From assembly GCF_028009165.1 (NCBI RefSeq), contig NC_079243.1, forward strand, positions 2,914,001 through 2,978,000: a DNA stretch of 64,000 nt. The letters run 5' to 3'. This DNA comes from Akanthomyces muscarius (Eukaryota; Ascomycota; Sordariomycetes; Hypocreales; Cordycipitaceae). Of the stretch, positions 35,375 through 48,670 are shown in pieces (within the stretch, counting starts at the first letter, position 1; each line of letters begins with the position of its first letter). A program made the position numbers and the translations under genes. The notes beneath the pieces were generated by a model. It saw nothing but the letters and a program-made list of their open reading frames with translations. It was not told the origin of the DNA and did not search any database.

Positions 35375-36032
35375 TCAATGCTCCATCATGCCGCCGTAAC
35401 GACCGACCGCCAGGCTGCCCAGGAAGACGCCACCAAGGACCGACATGAAGTAGCCGACATTCATCGTCATGACCGCCAACATACTATCGCCATCATTAGC
35501 ATCAACACCCCCCCTAAGTACCAGCAGCAACTTACAGAAGATAGCCCACGCCCACAATCGTCGTGTCGAGCAGCGCCCGCACCGGATCGACGCTGAAGCG
35601 CCAGGGCCGCGCCGCGGTCGTCGTCCTGGCCACCACGTACACCGTCTCCTCGACGCCGTTGGCCGAGAGCACCATCTCCTTGGCGTCGGGGTCGTGCGCG
35701 ACGGCCTCGGCGAGGGGCACGCGGCCGCGGGCGGCGACGTAGCGGCGGTGCGCGTCGCGGTCGGCCCAGCGCGCCTCCTGCGTGGTGCGCAGCGCCACGA
35801 GCAGCCGCGCCGCCACCGACAGCACGATGAGGAAGATGCAGGTGCCGGCGTAGGCGCCCGAGCTGCGCGGCGTCCAGGCGTCCGAGTACAGCGGCGTGGC
35901 CTGCTGCGTCTGGAAGACCATGGCCATCATCATGGAGCCCGTCGACGAGTTGGAGCCGGAGCCCGACGAGGAGCCCATGTCCATGGAGCCGGAGCCCATG
36001 TCCATGCCCGAGTGGCGGGCGACAAAGTTCAT
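35375..36032 (-). CDS. Ctr-family copper transporter
   Basis: Copper(I) importer or vacuolar exporter of the Ctr family, functioning as a trimer in the membrane. Two exons (36032-35536, 35483-35375; intron 52 nt) give 201 residues. The N-terminus has Met clusters (MDMGS, MDMGSS, SMMMAMVF) that bind copper. The first membrane helix follows the Ser/Gly-rich segment, then a long charged loop. After splicing, helix 2 is MLAVMTMN, containing the MxxxM copper motif, and helix 3 has the GGVFLG packing motif (GxxxG). The stop lies only seven residues after the helix. The lack of a long Cys/His tail and the short length fit Ctr2-like low-affinity members, but I would not assign a symbol. Confidence 0.87.
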
Positions 36033-38593
36033 GGTGTCTTGTGCGGGGAGGAGGTGAGGCGTGGTACAGATGACGAGGAGAGCAGGATTCTCAAAGTTTT
36101 GGGTATCGAGGCGGCGATGGGTATTTGTCTGGACGGATGGCGCGCTGCTGCCAAGATATGCGCAAGTTTCTGAGACGGTCGAAACAGGTCACTGGTATTG
36201 AGACGTCGTCTATCGGGACCAAGCTGCCGTCGTTTCCTGCGCTTTTGATTTCTTCGGATTTGGCCGTCGGAGGTTTGCAGGAGTCAGATTCCCGTACCAC
36301 CACCTTTGCGGCACGAAGAGTAATGCCTCCCACAAGGGCCGAATCTGCACGGCCTCGCTGCCCGTCCTCGGATCCCTTCCCCAGGAAGCCGCAAACGATG
36401 CATTGTGTCGACGACGCTAACATGAGCAGGCCAAGTCTTGGTGCTTGAGTGTTAGCGGAGCTGAGAGCGCGGACGGGATGGTCGGTGGAGCGGGGTGGGG
36501 AGGGCAAGTACCGGTACTTGCAGACTGAAAGTGGCTGGCTTCTGGAATTCCGGTCAAACATCAACAGACTGAGAAGAGCTATATAGACATCTCTTTGGAA
36601 TTGATTATGGATGGGGTAAAGTTGGACTCTTTCTAGCATAACTGTTGGTCATGTTAATTCGATTCAGGGTAGATACAACAAACTCGTTGATGAACATGAG
36701 ACAGCAATGATCACGCATTCCCAGCATCCGGAAACACGACTTCAAGCATGAAAGACGACCATTTATTTGTCATGCTTCTATTTCTTGTATCCCACGGTCG
36801 CGAGTCGTCTCTCTGAATGGCATTTCTCTGTCTTCTATTGCATTGTCCCTTTATGATATAGGCAATCATTTTCATCCGCAGTAGACTCGACAGTCTTGTC
36901 GCTGTCCGAAATATCACCTCGTCACGTTACGCCATCAATTCACTCAACACTGCCTCCGAATTACGAAAAAGAAACCCTCAATGAATTTTCTGCAGATCAT
37001 CTCCAACATCTTATCCCAATTTAAAACAACCATCCCGTTCTCTTGTTTTTCTGACCACTGGCTTCATTTTCCAACGCAGCATCAACTTTCAAATCCCAAG
37101 TACCGGTACATACGACGCCACTAGATGTAGAAAACCTTCTCAAACATGCTCGCGCTAAACTCTTTCCCAGTAGCCCAGCCAAGCAGCGCCGCAGCCACAG
37201 CACCAGCCACAGTTGCGCCTCACTTGTATGTCCAGAGGAGATGGCAGGTATTCCCTCACTGTCAAAGGTGTCAACGTGGCCAGGCACGGAATAAGTATGC
37301 GAGCGTTACCTGAATAGCTACACAAGAGATGAAAATTACATGGTTCTCCATTTCTGATCTGACATGTCGTAATCCCGGGTCGCACTGTACTCGTTTCACA
37401 TCAGTCTCTGTGCAGCGACTGGGCCGTAGACGCTTCCTGTCCTGCCCGTGCGTTTGAGCAAACAACCCGCCCTTCCATTGTCGAAGATCGAATCAACGCC
37501 AGGCGTGCATCCCTTCATCATGCTTGACATGGCAGAGCGATCTGCTATCCTTTGCGTCTCATCTTCTTCCAGAGAACTGCCATCTCAGCGGCCATGCCCG
37601 CTGCCGCCGTCTCTGCACCGCCGTGATCCGCGCACCCTCGCCCTCCTCATCATCAAAACACCCCGAGAAAAAGGCGATACAACCCCAGCATCCATCCGCC
37701 CTCACTCATCCATCTCATCCGTCAACTTCCCCTCGCTCGCCATCCTCCAGCTCGATCTGATACACATCCTCAGCCCTATAGACATCAAAGCGGCGCACGC
37801 TTCCCCAATCAGGCAACGTTTCCGCCTCCGGCCGTCTTTAACCTGATTCGGGCGTGAACCCCCTCCCCAGATTCCTTTTTTTCCTGCCCCGTCCCGTCCC
37901 ATCTAAGCTAATCTTGGCAAACGCACGCGCGCGCAGGGTGCGCCCGCCCATTCATCGTCTGAGACGTCGACAAATCGAGTAAGATGCATGGGCGTCACCA
38001 GCCTTGCCCTTTCTGGCCGCTCGTGCAGGTTGCATAGCGGCATCTGATTCCCTTGCCCATGTCATGCATGGACGGTAGATTGATGCCAAGATTTTACTTA
38101 ATCTCGATACTGCCCAAGGTGGAACGTCGTTTAAAGTATGCATACCATCATCTACATCTCACTCGAAAACAGCATTTATCGTGATGCATTTCATTCAGTA
38201 TACACAGCTGATCCCATCCCAACCAAGGTCTCAGCTCGTCACTCGACCCGCGGGTCTCAGGAAACATGCTGACCCGGGCGACTGCCTGTAGCGTGGAAGC
38301 ATAGAGTAGATCCATGCCTTTATCCTTTTTTTTAATTGCTCCTGTGGCTTTTCTTTTCTTGCACAGCTCAACGCACAGTCCACAGCCAGACAAAAGAAAG
38401 TAAATGCATCTGCAACAGCAGGTAGCAAGTAAATCACTAAAATAGCACATCAGGATTGCATCAACGCCAAAGAAGTAGAAAAAATATCACCCAAATCCCG
38501 CACAATATAACCCATGTCCGCATTAATAAATTCCTGGCCCATTTCATCCTGAGCAAGTGTTATCAAGCCAATCTTGGCCGTCATGCGTCAGCC
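36033..38593. other. intergenic between the copper transporter and mcm1
   Basis: 2.5 kb holding the promoter of the copper transporter and the 3' end of mcm1. One short minus-strand frame around 37839-37723 reads like the end of a protein (PDWGSVRRFDVYRAEDVYQ) but has no recognisable upstream exon. Otherwise I see nothing. Confidence 0.45.
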
Positions 38594-39561
38594 CTAGGAC
38601 TGGTGGTGGCTGCTAGGGGCCATGCCGGGCTGTTGGGGCATGCCCGAGCCGTAGGCCTGGTTGCGCTGCACGTAATTTTGGTAAGCCATGGCTTGTTGAG
38701 CCTCGAGGGGCATGTTGGGCATGTAGTTGCCGGGCATGTGAGGGTTCTGGGGCATGCCCGGGCGGCTGGTGGGCGGGGGGATGTGGGAGCCAGACTCCTC
38801 TGGCGACTCGCCGCCCTCTGGGCCGTCGACGCCGTTTTCGCCGCCAGCAGCAGGCTCGGGGGCGTTAAGGCAGGCCTGGGAAAGTATGTTAGCAGCGTGT
38901 TTGGATCTCGGCGCCGTGTGACGCGCACAACGACGCGTCCTTGCGAGGCCGCATGGCCAGCGAGCGCCGACCGTGTGCGTGGAGAAGCGTACCTGAATAA
39001 GGTTCTTGCCCTCAGCCTTGGTGACCAGAGGCTGAAGCTTGGGCGTCGTAAAGGTATAGACGAGGCCAGTTTCGGAAACGACGAGGAGGAGGACTTGGGT
39101 GCCGGTCAAAACCGACAGCTCGTAAGCCTGGGAGGTCAGAGTCAGCAGGAGACGATGAAAGACGCGGACGCGAGAGAGCGACGCCACAAGCGAGAGGCCA
39201 ATTCGGCGACAACGGTGCCAAAAGCAAAACCTCAACGGTCTTTTCTCTCTCGAGACCAAGTGACGTCGGTGGTGACGCGAGGGGAGGGCGGATTGTGCTG
39301 GCGACGAACCTTCTTCATGATGCCGGCCTTGCGCTTGGAAAAGGTAATATGGCGACGAGACTTGTCCGAGATGAACTTGATCTCAATCTTGCGGCGCTCG
39401 CGGCCACCCTTTTCGTCATCATCATCGTCGTCGTCGGCGGGCGTAGGACGCTGGCGCTTGACGCCGCGAGACTCGGAGGGGGCGCTGCCGTTGCCTACCG
39501 AGTTGGCGTCGTCAATGTCCTGAGGCGAGGTCTGGTCGTGCTGGTCGGTGATGTCGGCCAT
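38594..39561 (-). CDS. mcm1: MADS-box transcription factor Mcm1
   Basis: SRF-type MADS-box regulator. In fungi Mcm1 partners with factors such as alpha-box mating proteins and Ste12 and controls mating, cell cycle and development. Three exons (39561-39310, 39127-38993, 38875-38594) give 222 residues. Residues 1-50 are acidic with a run of seven Asp. The MADS box spans about 55-110 (RRKIEIKFISDKSRRHITFS, KRKAGIMKK, AYELSVLTGTQVLLLVVSE). The C-terminal third is rich in Pro, Gly, Met and Gln. The 182-nt first intron interrupts the MADS box after IMKK, and the second is 117 nt. The plus-strand open frame over this gene is an antisense shadow. Confidence 0.93.
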
Positions 39562-42500
39562 GGCTGCGGGCGGCTATGTATGCACGGCGCTGGGATCGGG
39601 GAGAGGGCGAAATAAAATACAGCAAGCGAGATGCGGAATTCAACCAAGAAGCCGTTGTATCACGTTGAAATGTATTGCTGGAAAAGGCAACAAGTGGTGG
39701 AGATGCTGCTTTGAGCGTGGTGCCGATGGATCTATACTGGATCTGGCCTGTCGAGCGGAGGAGGGAGTAGCCCAAGTGTCGCAGAGAAACAAACCAGGTT
39801 TGGTTTGGCAGAAAATTTTGGGGGTTAATTTTGATGCGGATGGCAGGCAGGCAGGTGAGGTAGCAGGCGACAGGTGGGCGGCCAGCTCTTTCTGTATTGA
39901 GTCTGGTGTGGGCTGTGCGGGAGGGGAGCTACACGGGGGGACTAGCAACTGGTTATATGGCGTAACTTGTTATGGCCTCTGATTAGCCAGTAGCGTCGTG
40001 CTCCAAGGCATGCACATGCACATGTCGGGGCGCTTGTCCGGCGACTCCGCCGTGTGCGGTGGTGAGGGACAGTGCAGCGTTGATGCGCACTGTGTCGGAC
40101 TCATGCCCTCCAGCACCTCGCCCACTGTAACTGTCACTCTCTCAGCAGCTCGTCCACTGTAGGCACCCACGGAGTAGGGGCCTTGTACCTAGACCACGCC
40201 AGTCCACTGCCAGGGCCATGGTAAGCAGCTTAAGCTTAGGGTGCGCCATGCCACCTGGTGGATGCCGCTACTGCAGCCAGGCAGCCAGCTTCTCTGCCCC
40301 TCCTGCTTCCCTGCAACGCGAGCCCCCTCCAGGCCCCCAAACCTGCCTGCAAAAGGCAACTGGACTTTCGGCTGTCATCCGACTGCCGACCAGCCCCTAA
40401 CCATCTCACAAGCAGACAAGTACCTTGTTGCTGGTGCTCCGTATCTTTGCTGCCCGGCTTCCAGCAATAGTACAATGGCAATCCTCGAGCCTTCTCCTCG
40501 CCCTCGCACAGGTTTGCTGTGCTCGCCTCTCAAAATCAACTCGAGCTAACCATCTGCCTAGTAAACACCCTGGACCACCCAGACCACTCAGACTCAGCCT
40601 TGTCGACGGCACAGTTGACTCCGTCCGCTACCACATCTACGCCGAACCACACACTCCGTAATCTCTACGCAGTAATATTACCGGTACGAGCACGTCAAAC
40701 TCTGCCTCGCCTCGCCCTCCAAGTGGGCTGTCTCCCCCCCCTCAACCTTCATCCTGTCCTATGTGCTTCTGCTGTTCTCAGCCACAGCCTGTCCGCTGCA
40801 ACGCCGCCGCCATCATCTGTACTTTGTGGATTCAGCGGCAGCCAAGCTTTCTTCCGCCGCTCCTCCTCGGAAGCTATAGGCTCGCCTCCGAACCGAAGAC
40901 TTTTCAGGCCAACAAGCAACAACCAGCACAACCAGCCGTCTACCAGTACGAGCAACTAGCTCTCGCCCACCACCGATAACAGTAGACAAAATACAATCAC
41001 CACATCGATACTGAGCCGGCCCGTGCTAATGTGCCCCAGTCGCTGCGCTAGCTGTCCTCGCTGTTGCAGTTCCACAGCTGAGGCTGGGCTAGTGCGAATG
41101 GTACGCCAGAGAACAGGTGCAGCATTCGTAGGGCAGCTGGCCACGCTCTCCCTGCTGCCCTGCGTCTGGTGGCTGCCAATGTCTAGGTTCTAATTTTGTC
41201 GACTTCTTCAGCCTGCGGAGAGTGGCCCGTTGTCACATTTGTGTTCGCCTCGGAAACGCCGCGATAGCCAGTGGCCACTCAAAGGGTCTGTCTCACCATC
41301 GCGTCTACCCGTTGATCGTCAAGACCATTATTCACGTCCACGCTTGACCACACCACTTGACCACTGACCACTTCTCCAGCAGCCTGCAGCTGTTCCCGCC
41401 AGTCAGCCAGCCAGCATCTCACTCCACTACGAAGCGGAGGCAGCCACAGCGCCCTGCGGGCTGCCGCTGGACTGAACCCCGGGCGGAGCGCGAGCTTGAT
41501 TGCCACGAAGATCACGCCTAGGTCTGAGTGGCGGAAACTTTTTTTTTTCGCCTGGCCAGGCCATCCGCCCTTTTCTGGCACTGTACGGTTTTGAGCACTA
41601 GCGGCCTGCGTATTCCTTCATTTGGACCGCAGGTACATGATTATTGGGCGACAAGATGGCCGGCGACCAAAAGAGCAATAGTTCGGGTGCCACGAAGTCC
41701 GTCACAGGCGACGGCACTACAAGCGACTCGGCCGTGCTACCGCAACTTGAAAGCCGCGCAGCGATATTACTCGTAGTGTGGTTGGCAGTCTGATTCATCA
41801 TTAGGCATTTGCCTGGCCGAATGCCCAGGCGAGTCCTTGTCAGCAGCGAGCACGAGACACAAGCAGCAGTCAAGAACCGAGTTGTCTCTTTGCGCCAGAA
41901 GCCTGCACTGTGCACAAGGTACATGGCCATGGAAGGCCAAGTTGGTGTGACATGAGTATGACGGACGGCGTCTGGCTTTGACACAGGTGCGCGGCGGTTG
42001 TACTAAGCAAGTTGTGCAACGCACAGACGGGTCTTGCTAGGGAGATCAGGTTGTGAGAATAGGGGAAGGCCAGACGGGGAGAGTGCAAGGTGGCATGGTG
42101 GCGAGGAATCTCGATTCTTGGTGATTAAGTGAGTGCCCTCCAGGCAGTGCGGACAACCACTACGCAAGCCAGTTCTAGCCCGTCTGAAACAAGGAAGATA
42201 GCCCTGCCAGTGATGAGCAAGATGATGCCAATCCCTCAGCAACAAGATGCAAGGCATGAGTTGTGACTGACATCGACGATGCACACGGCACATGGTGCAG
42301 ACATGAAGGCAAGGAGGCAAGAGGTCGGAGGCATCAGATACACCCCTACCAGTGCAGCTCAGCGCAGGTTGGCGGTGGATACGGCAGGGGTTGGGGATTT
42401 GGGGCTGGTTCGTCGGCAGCAAAGTGAAGAATGACGAGCTAATAAAAGGAAAGGCTTAAGATGACAGCGGAGCGTGTTCGCAGGGCTTTCGAATGGCAGC

Positions 42501-45500
42501 TCAGCAGGTTTCGGAGCTTGGGACGTTCCAGAACGCGGGCAAGGCGGGCGCAGCAAGATTACCGGGATAACTAGGTCGTTGGCAGCAGCAGCAGCAGGCG
42601 AACGGTACCAGTATGGATAAATGTCTTGTACATTTGCGCATGGGTACAGGATTACAGGCTTGCTAGGTGGTGGACTGGTATCTCGGGAACATTGTAAGAC
42701 GAGATCAAACTGACGCTGGCTGTGCGACTAGACGCCGTTCAGCTGCGAACGAAGCGAAGGATAGGATTGAGTTGGTCATGTTGGGAGGGGTGGACGAGCT
42801 GGGAAAAGGTAGCAGGGCGCGATGTGGCAGAATCGCTGTCGGGCAATGCTTTAGGTAAGACGCTGTGGCATTGCGATGAGGCCATGTCTTGTCCTGAGAG
42901 TTGGTGATGCAGAGTGTCAGGGACGTCTCACTGCAGCTGGTCCCTGGTGCAGTTGGTGCAGCTTCTAGACGACTGCCAAGTACAGCGAGGCGCGCCGCCA
43001 CCAACGGCTCCCTGTCGACTGTGTGTACCAGTAGTTCGGGGTTCTGTACCACACCAAAGGCAGCCTAGCACGTTGCTAGAACAATGCCCGAAGGAGAAGT
43101 CGCAAGAAGCTGGTCAAAGGCTGCAATTACAGCTGTCCATATAGCAGACCTGGACGCAGGCAAGCTGGGACGAGAAATTGCACGCGTGCCAGAGAGTTAC
43201 GATAGCCAAGCCAAGCAAAGCAGACACGGGGCTTCAGCCTCGGGCATGAGTGGGCATGCTGTCGAGTGCATCCTCCTCCGCTAGATGACTTTAGACTTAT
43301 TACAGGGGGGCTCGACCTCGACGCGCTGCAAGAATGGGGACGTGTTATACGAGGGCGATTACCTGGGGGCGGACGAAGAGTTGCGCCGGTGATTTAATTT
43401 GCTGCACATCGGAGAGATTGCGTCTGTCGGATGCATTCATTGGTCGTGTGAGCGATTGCTTCATTCAATGTGACTTTATGTTCCCTTGGGGAAGCATTTG
43501 TCGACGGGTAGCGGAAGAGGCCACGCCAAGGCGAAATACAGGCGGCTGTAGGGGACAGATGGCCTCTGGAGGGCAAGCCAGCAGCAGCGTCTGGCAGCGT
43601 GTGGTGTCGAGCCCGGCGGCGACGCGTGCCGACCCACACACACTGGGTGGGAGACTCACTCAGCACTTGACAGGGCCTAAAATCTGGCCAGTGAGGGTCC
43701 TCTTGGAGTCCAGCCTGGTGCTGCTGAAGATGGATGGGCAGAAGCGTGACCTTTTCTTCATCTGACTGTGAGGATTCTCTTGTGTAGCGTCCCAAACTTT
43801 TACGATGGAGGTAACTTTTACGTTGGAGGTCATGGTGCACAGCCCTCGCAACAGCAAAGGAACGATGACTGTACCTGTAGATTGTCGTCCGCTGCACTGC
43901 ACTGCACTGTACGGCACTGGTGGAGCGGGATCTGCGGCGAGGCAAACATCAACGGCTGGACTGGGCTGGAATGGAACGGGGCGGGGCAACGCGGTCCCCG
44001 TTAGGTGCATAATGGCTCCATACGGGGCCTCTTTTCTCTTTGCACAGTGCGGGCACTTTTGGCTGGCCCTTGTCAGCAAAATGCCAAATGCTCAGCACCA
44101 TGGCCCATTCGGCCCCCAGCCAGCTGCCAGCCAGCTGCCAGCCAGCTAGACGACTTGGGTTTCCAGTCTTGCCGCGTCCCCCCGGTCGTCGGTCATTTTG
44201 CGTGGTCAATTCTCTGCCTGTTGTGGCTGGCCGGACGTTCTGGCCCTGGGCTGCTCCCGTTGCTCTGCAAAAAAGGTGCCTCACCACAAGGAAACGGCTC
44301 ACTTTCTCCGCCGTCGAGGGCATTCTTCAATGTGCCTAGGGTCAACTAAAACATTAAAAAAAAAATTGCACACAAACCCCGGTAAATAATCAGCTACCTC
44401 GATTGTAGAAACCGCCCAGCGATTCGGCCCATTGTCCCAGGCCAAGAATGGCAATAATTGCTCAGCAAGACAGGCGTCGCGTGCGTTCCAGCAGACGTCT
44501 ACTCTAGACGAGACGTGTCTTGCATCTTTGGCTCGGGTCGCTCACCAGCTTACAAGACAACCGCTTGCTGCTTGCTTTGTTTTTGTTTCTTGCCTGCCGG
44601 CTTTTTGAGGGTCGTGGTTTTGGCCGTCCTGGGCCCTTGTTCTGGAGGTTATCTGCACTGCGCCAAAGTCGTGCCTCGACTGCAACTGATGCATTAGCCT
44701 TGCCCCAACTAGTACTTGCCAATCTGGATGAAAAAGACTGGAATCTCAAACAGATTTGCAACTCTTTCGAACTGATTCGTGGGAATGGCTTCCGTGGCTG
44801 GATTGTATTTTGAGCCAACGACTTTTTTTCTTCTTGGTCGGCCAAGTCGAGCATGTGCAGCCGGTGGCCGCATATACTTGTTCCAACTCGGCCCTCGACA
44901 TGCAAGCCGTTGCAGCTGGTTAATAAATCGTTGCGAAAAGCTCCTTTTAAATTACGCAGGAATCTGTGTGATTTGATTCTGCCCAATAATCATTGTCATT
45001 ATTAAGATTATGGCTATTATTATTACCAGCATTTCTTATCTTTCTCGACGACGCGGGCATCCCGCCATCAACGGCCTACGTAGACCAGAGACGAGCCGTT
45101 CGTGCCCTTTTCACACAAAGTTATTACTATAAATCCTCGGTGGAAAAAAGGGCCGTCAGCATACCACAGTGCAAATCGAGCAGAAGACGATCAAGCAAAA
45201 CACCCGTCCAAGAAGAAAAAGCAGGCCACTTTCACCACCAGCATCCCCCGGCCGGTCCACCCACTCACTCCTCTCGACGCCTCCAGTGCCTCACCACCAC
45301 GCTCCTGAAACGCAACCTCATACGAAACCCTCTTTGCCTGGGCCGCCGCCCTTTTATATACTGCCTCCACCACCACCAAAACTCCCAATACAGCAGCGGG
45401 CTCCATTGTGTAGATGGCCCTTGAGACTTGGCAAGAAACGTGTAGCAAAAGTAGAATTTCTGAAATTCAGCAGCCCCCGTCCTCCCTTGAACCCGCCGGC

Positions 45501-45852
45501 CGCCCGGTGCCGCCGCCGCCTTTCCCTGGTCTCTACCCATTTACACACGTCTTCTTCGTCTTCTTCCTCTTCTTCTCCTTCTTTCCTCCGTAGATCCTTT
45601 AATGTAGTGTTTCTCACGGCCGGGTTGATCTCGTTGCTATTCTTTAATTTTGTTCTGTTTCGACCGAATCCAACTCTCGCTCTTTCGCTTCTTTCATCCA
45701 GACGCAGGTCGTCGACGACAGTCATTCAACACGTCCAAGCGACCAAATCTACCAGCCTCGAAATCGCCCTCGGCCCTCCTCCCGAGATCTTTCCCCCTCC
45801 TCCCAAGTCCGTGCTCCCGGGTCAGCACGTCCGACCACCAAATCCGCCCAAG
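39562..45852. other. 6.3-kb divergent interval without recognisable genes
   Basis: Lies between the start codons of mcm1 (minus) and the tetraspanin gene (plus). Short unrelated frames only. It includes a CCAGCCAGCTG triplicate at 44116-44148. The last ~800 bp (about 45050-45852) are pyrimidine- and CCA-rich, like the 5' leader of the tetraspanin gene. Confidence 0.5.
44116..44148 (+). repeat. 11-bp tandem repeat, three copies
   Basis: Unit CCAGCCAGCTG repeated three times; the last copy ends in A instead of G. Confidence 0.9.
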
Positions 45853-46673
45853 ATGCCCGACAAGGTGCTCCTCAGCACCCTAGCCATCAACGTCCTCTTC
45901 CTCGCCACCGGCGCCATCGAGCTCGGCTTCTGCCTCGTCGTCCAGGGCCTCCTCGACAAGGACCCCGTCGACGGCCGCGAGGCCGTCCGCCACCTGCTCT
46001 ACCGCCAGTTCCCGCTCGACGCCGGCATCGCCAACGCCAGCATCATCCTCGGCACCTTTGTCTTCACCCTCCTCGGCCTCGCCTCCAAGGGCCGCTCCGT
46101 CCTCAAGCTCAGCGGCTACCTGATTTCCTTCTGCGCCATCTTCACCCTGTGCCTCGGCGTCGTGCTCTGGGTCATGACGCTGCGCGTCAAAGAGGACTTT
46201 TTCCCGACGTATCTGGACCAGGAGCCGTCGATTCAGTCGTCGATTCAGACTTCGGTAAGCGGGAGAGAGAGAGAAAAAAAAATGCAACTATTAGAATGCG
46301 CATTGTGTAAAAAAAAACGAGCATAATACTGACGGAGCGTCTAGTTTGGATGCTGCGGCTACTTGAACGCTTCCACGCCGGCTTTCATCACCGACTCGAC
46401 GTGCCCGAGCCCCGCGGCGGCGAATCTGCTCCGCGGCTGTGCGACTTCCATCTCGAGCTTTGCCAACATTGCTCTCGACGTCATCTTTACCGCCCTCTTT
46501 GGCATGGTTGGTACGTTGCCCGTCGGCCCGGATTTTACGCAAAATATAGTCGCTGACATTGTCCAGGCGTCGATGCCGTCTTTATCCTCTCCATCGCCGC
46601 GCTGGTCAAGGTTCGCAAGGAGCGCGAGCGATATCGCCACATTGACGAAAAGGGTGGCTTCCAGCAATTCTAG
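45853..46673 (+). CDS. tetraspanin-like membrane protein
   Basis: Four-span membrane organiser of the fungal tetraspanin group (Pls1/Tsp types; these act in hyphal polarity and host penetration in pathogens). Three exons (45853-46254, 46345-46510, 46567-46673) give 224 residues. Helices are at roughly 6-30, 53-75, 85-113 and 173-205. The large extracellular loop between helices 3 and 4 holds the diagnostic CCG (C137-C138-G139), then a C and a GC pair (TCPS, RGCAT), that is, the tetraspanin disulphide pattern. The tail KVRKERERYRHIDEK is basic. The start is the first ATG (45853, CCCAAGATG context) before helix 1; the frame is open upstream but low-complexity. I cannot say which of the Pls1, Tsp2 or Tsp3 groups it belongs to. 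It is convergent with the NIPA gene. Confidence 0.75.
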
Positions 46674-47051
46674 AATACGTAGCCTCTCACATCACGCCCC
46701 GGCTTGCATGAACCAGTCGGGAAATAGTCCGTCCGCACGCATCACACCCATGTCACTTCCTTTAGCGCAGAATAGAATATTCCGTATTGATACACACGCT
46801 CAATCCAATCGTCATCTGTAATTCATATTATCTAGTTGTACGTGAAATTCTATAGGTAAAGAAAAAGACCGCCCAGGTATGATGCAGTAAGTTGGGCTCT
46901 GGGTGTCTGCTTCTATCCAAGACCCCAAGTCCCGCTAGCCGTATCTACATAGATAGGCCCATGACATAATTCCATGACGACTGTGTGCGCCTGCCCAACG
47001 CCGTGTGCTTCTGGGAAATGAACGAAAAAGGAAAATGCGTGGCGATGCTGC
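46674..47051. other. convergent 3' intergenic region
   Basis: 378 bp between the stops of the tetraspanin and NIPA-like genes, AT-rich around 46800-46870. It serves as the 3' end for both; nothing else is seen. Confidence 0.6.
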
Positions 47052-48670
47052 TTATACTGGCGAATCGTTGCTTCGTCCTGTTGGTGTGCTGGTCTGCCGC
47101 AGCGTGGACGGCTCGACAGGCGGCGCGCTGTGCGTAGAGCTCCGCCTGCCGCTCTTTTTCCACCACGAAAGTGACAGCATGTTGCTGACCGACTCGGCGA
47201 GGAAGGAATCTCGCTTCTTGAGGTTGCGTCGCGCGACGAGCCCGGGAAAGCCGGTGCTCCTGCGCCGCCGCCGTGCGAGCCGTGGTCTCACCGCGTCCGA
47301 GTGTGTGCTGCCTTCTTCCGGGATCGTTGTCGCGCCGCTGACGGTTCTGCGGGGGCCGGGCAACAGACTTGAAGACTCGCTCAGGCCCGGCATGGTGTTC
47401 GCCCGCAGACGGCCCGCGGGCGAGTTGACATCCTCCTGGTCTTCCAGTTCGCCCCAGATCTCGGCGTCTTCTGCCCATCGAAAAGTCTTTTTGGTTGGCG
47501 TCATGGCGGTTGTTTCACTGCTTCCAAAGGTGTTGTAACCAGGGAACGCCTCTTCGGATTCAGCAGACGCCTCTCCGCTGAGGAGTGACTCCTCTTCGCC
47601 TTCCGTGTCTTCCACCATCCCTAGGCCTGGCGCCAACGTCGACTGCCCCACGCCAGGGGCATGCTGCTCATCACTGAGACGCCAAGACAGCGCAAGCACG
47701 CCACTCAGCAAAATCACCGTACCCAAGCTGATGATGCAAGCCTGTAACGGCGAGATGAGGCTTGTCTGGTTAAAGTATATCAAGCCGTCCAATATGGCAA
47801 CGATGTTGTAAACGCAAAACACGAGGGGGTACAAGACCGAAGTCGATACCAGCTTGAGACCCCGGTGTAGATAATACAGCTGACAGAGAGCGAGCGAGAC
47901 GAGGGCCATTACTATGGCCCAGGCCTGCCAGTAGATGAACTGGTTTTTGCCAGCGACAGTCTTGATGACGAGCTCGACGGCCGACTTGGCAAAAAGAAGC
48001 GCGTGCGCTGACAGATCGCCGCTAATGACACCATACGAGATGCCTCGGATGAGCCGAAACCGGGAGCTGTGGGATATGCTGGATATTCTGTTCGTCACAT
48101 CGGTGGCCACCGCGAGTGCCACCACAAACAGGGCCTGCAGGGCCATCCACACAATAAATGGCTTGCGCGCTAGGAGAACCAGCAGCTCGTCCAGGTTATG
48201 GGCCGGCGACGGTATAGCGCCAAACACGGCTATTAGGATGGCGCCGGTGGTGACGAGCGAGGTGCCGGCGAGGGACCAGCGCGTAAAGGGCTCGCTGAGG
48301 ATCAGGGTAGCGCATATGGAGTTGAAGACAAGCCCCGCGGCCTGAAGCGTCGAGAGCACCGGTAGAGGCAGTGTCGATATTTGCACCGAGCTGCCCAAGA
48401 TGTTGGCGACGATGAACATGCCCATGCCGACCTGCCAGCGCCGTCGTCGGTAGGGCGGACGTCGGACATCGTGCGGGCCCTTTTCGTCTTCGAGGATGTG
48501 CGATTTGCGCTGCAAAGTCAGTCCCAGGCTCTGCACACTAGTCGACATGAGGCCAACAATGATTCCCAGCTGCAGTCCATCACGTCAGCATGTTTACAAG
48601 AAAAACGTCTTCGAGAGTATTGTCGTACAGCAATGCTCCCGCCAGGGGAGATGCCGCCGAACGGCTTCAT
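47052..48670 (-). CDS. NIPA-like (DUF803) magnesium transporter
   Basis: Multi-pass membrane protein of the NIPA/DUF803 family, placed in the drug/metabolite transporter superfamily and implicated in Mg2+ transport. Two exons (48670-48629, 48569-47052; 59-nt intron) give 519 residues. The short first exon supplies MKPFGG and splices to LGIIVGLMSTSVQSLGLTLQ, which completes the family's first helix; starting at 48548 instead would truncate it. QRKSHILEDE and RKPFIVWMALQALF are family landmarks. About nine helices are visible up to residue ~340. A long hydrophilic tail follows (acidic EDTEGEEE, then a basic RRRRRSTG segment), usual for fungal members. It shares a ~790-bp divergent region with V-ATPase subunit E. 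Confidence 0.85.

Noticed and set aside
38456..39523. A 355-codon plus-strand frame over mcm1
   Set aside because: Mirror of the Mcm1 exons; Mcm1 with MADS box and clean splices is the real gene.
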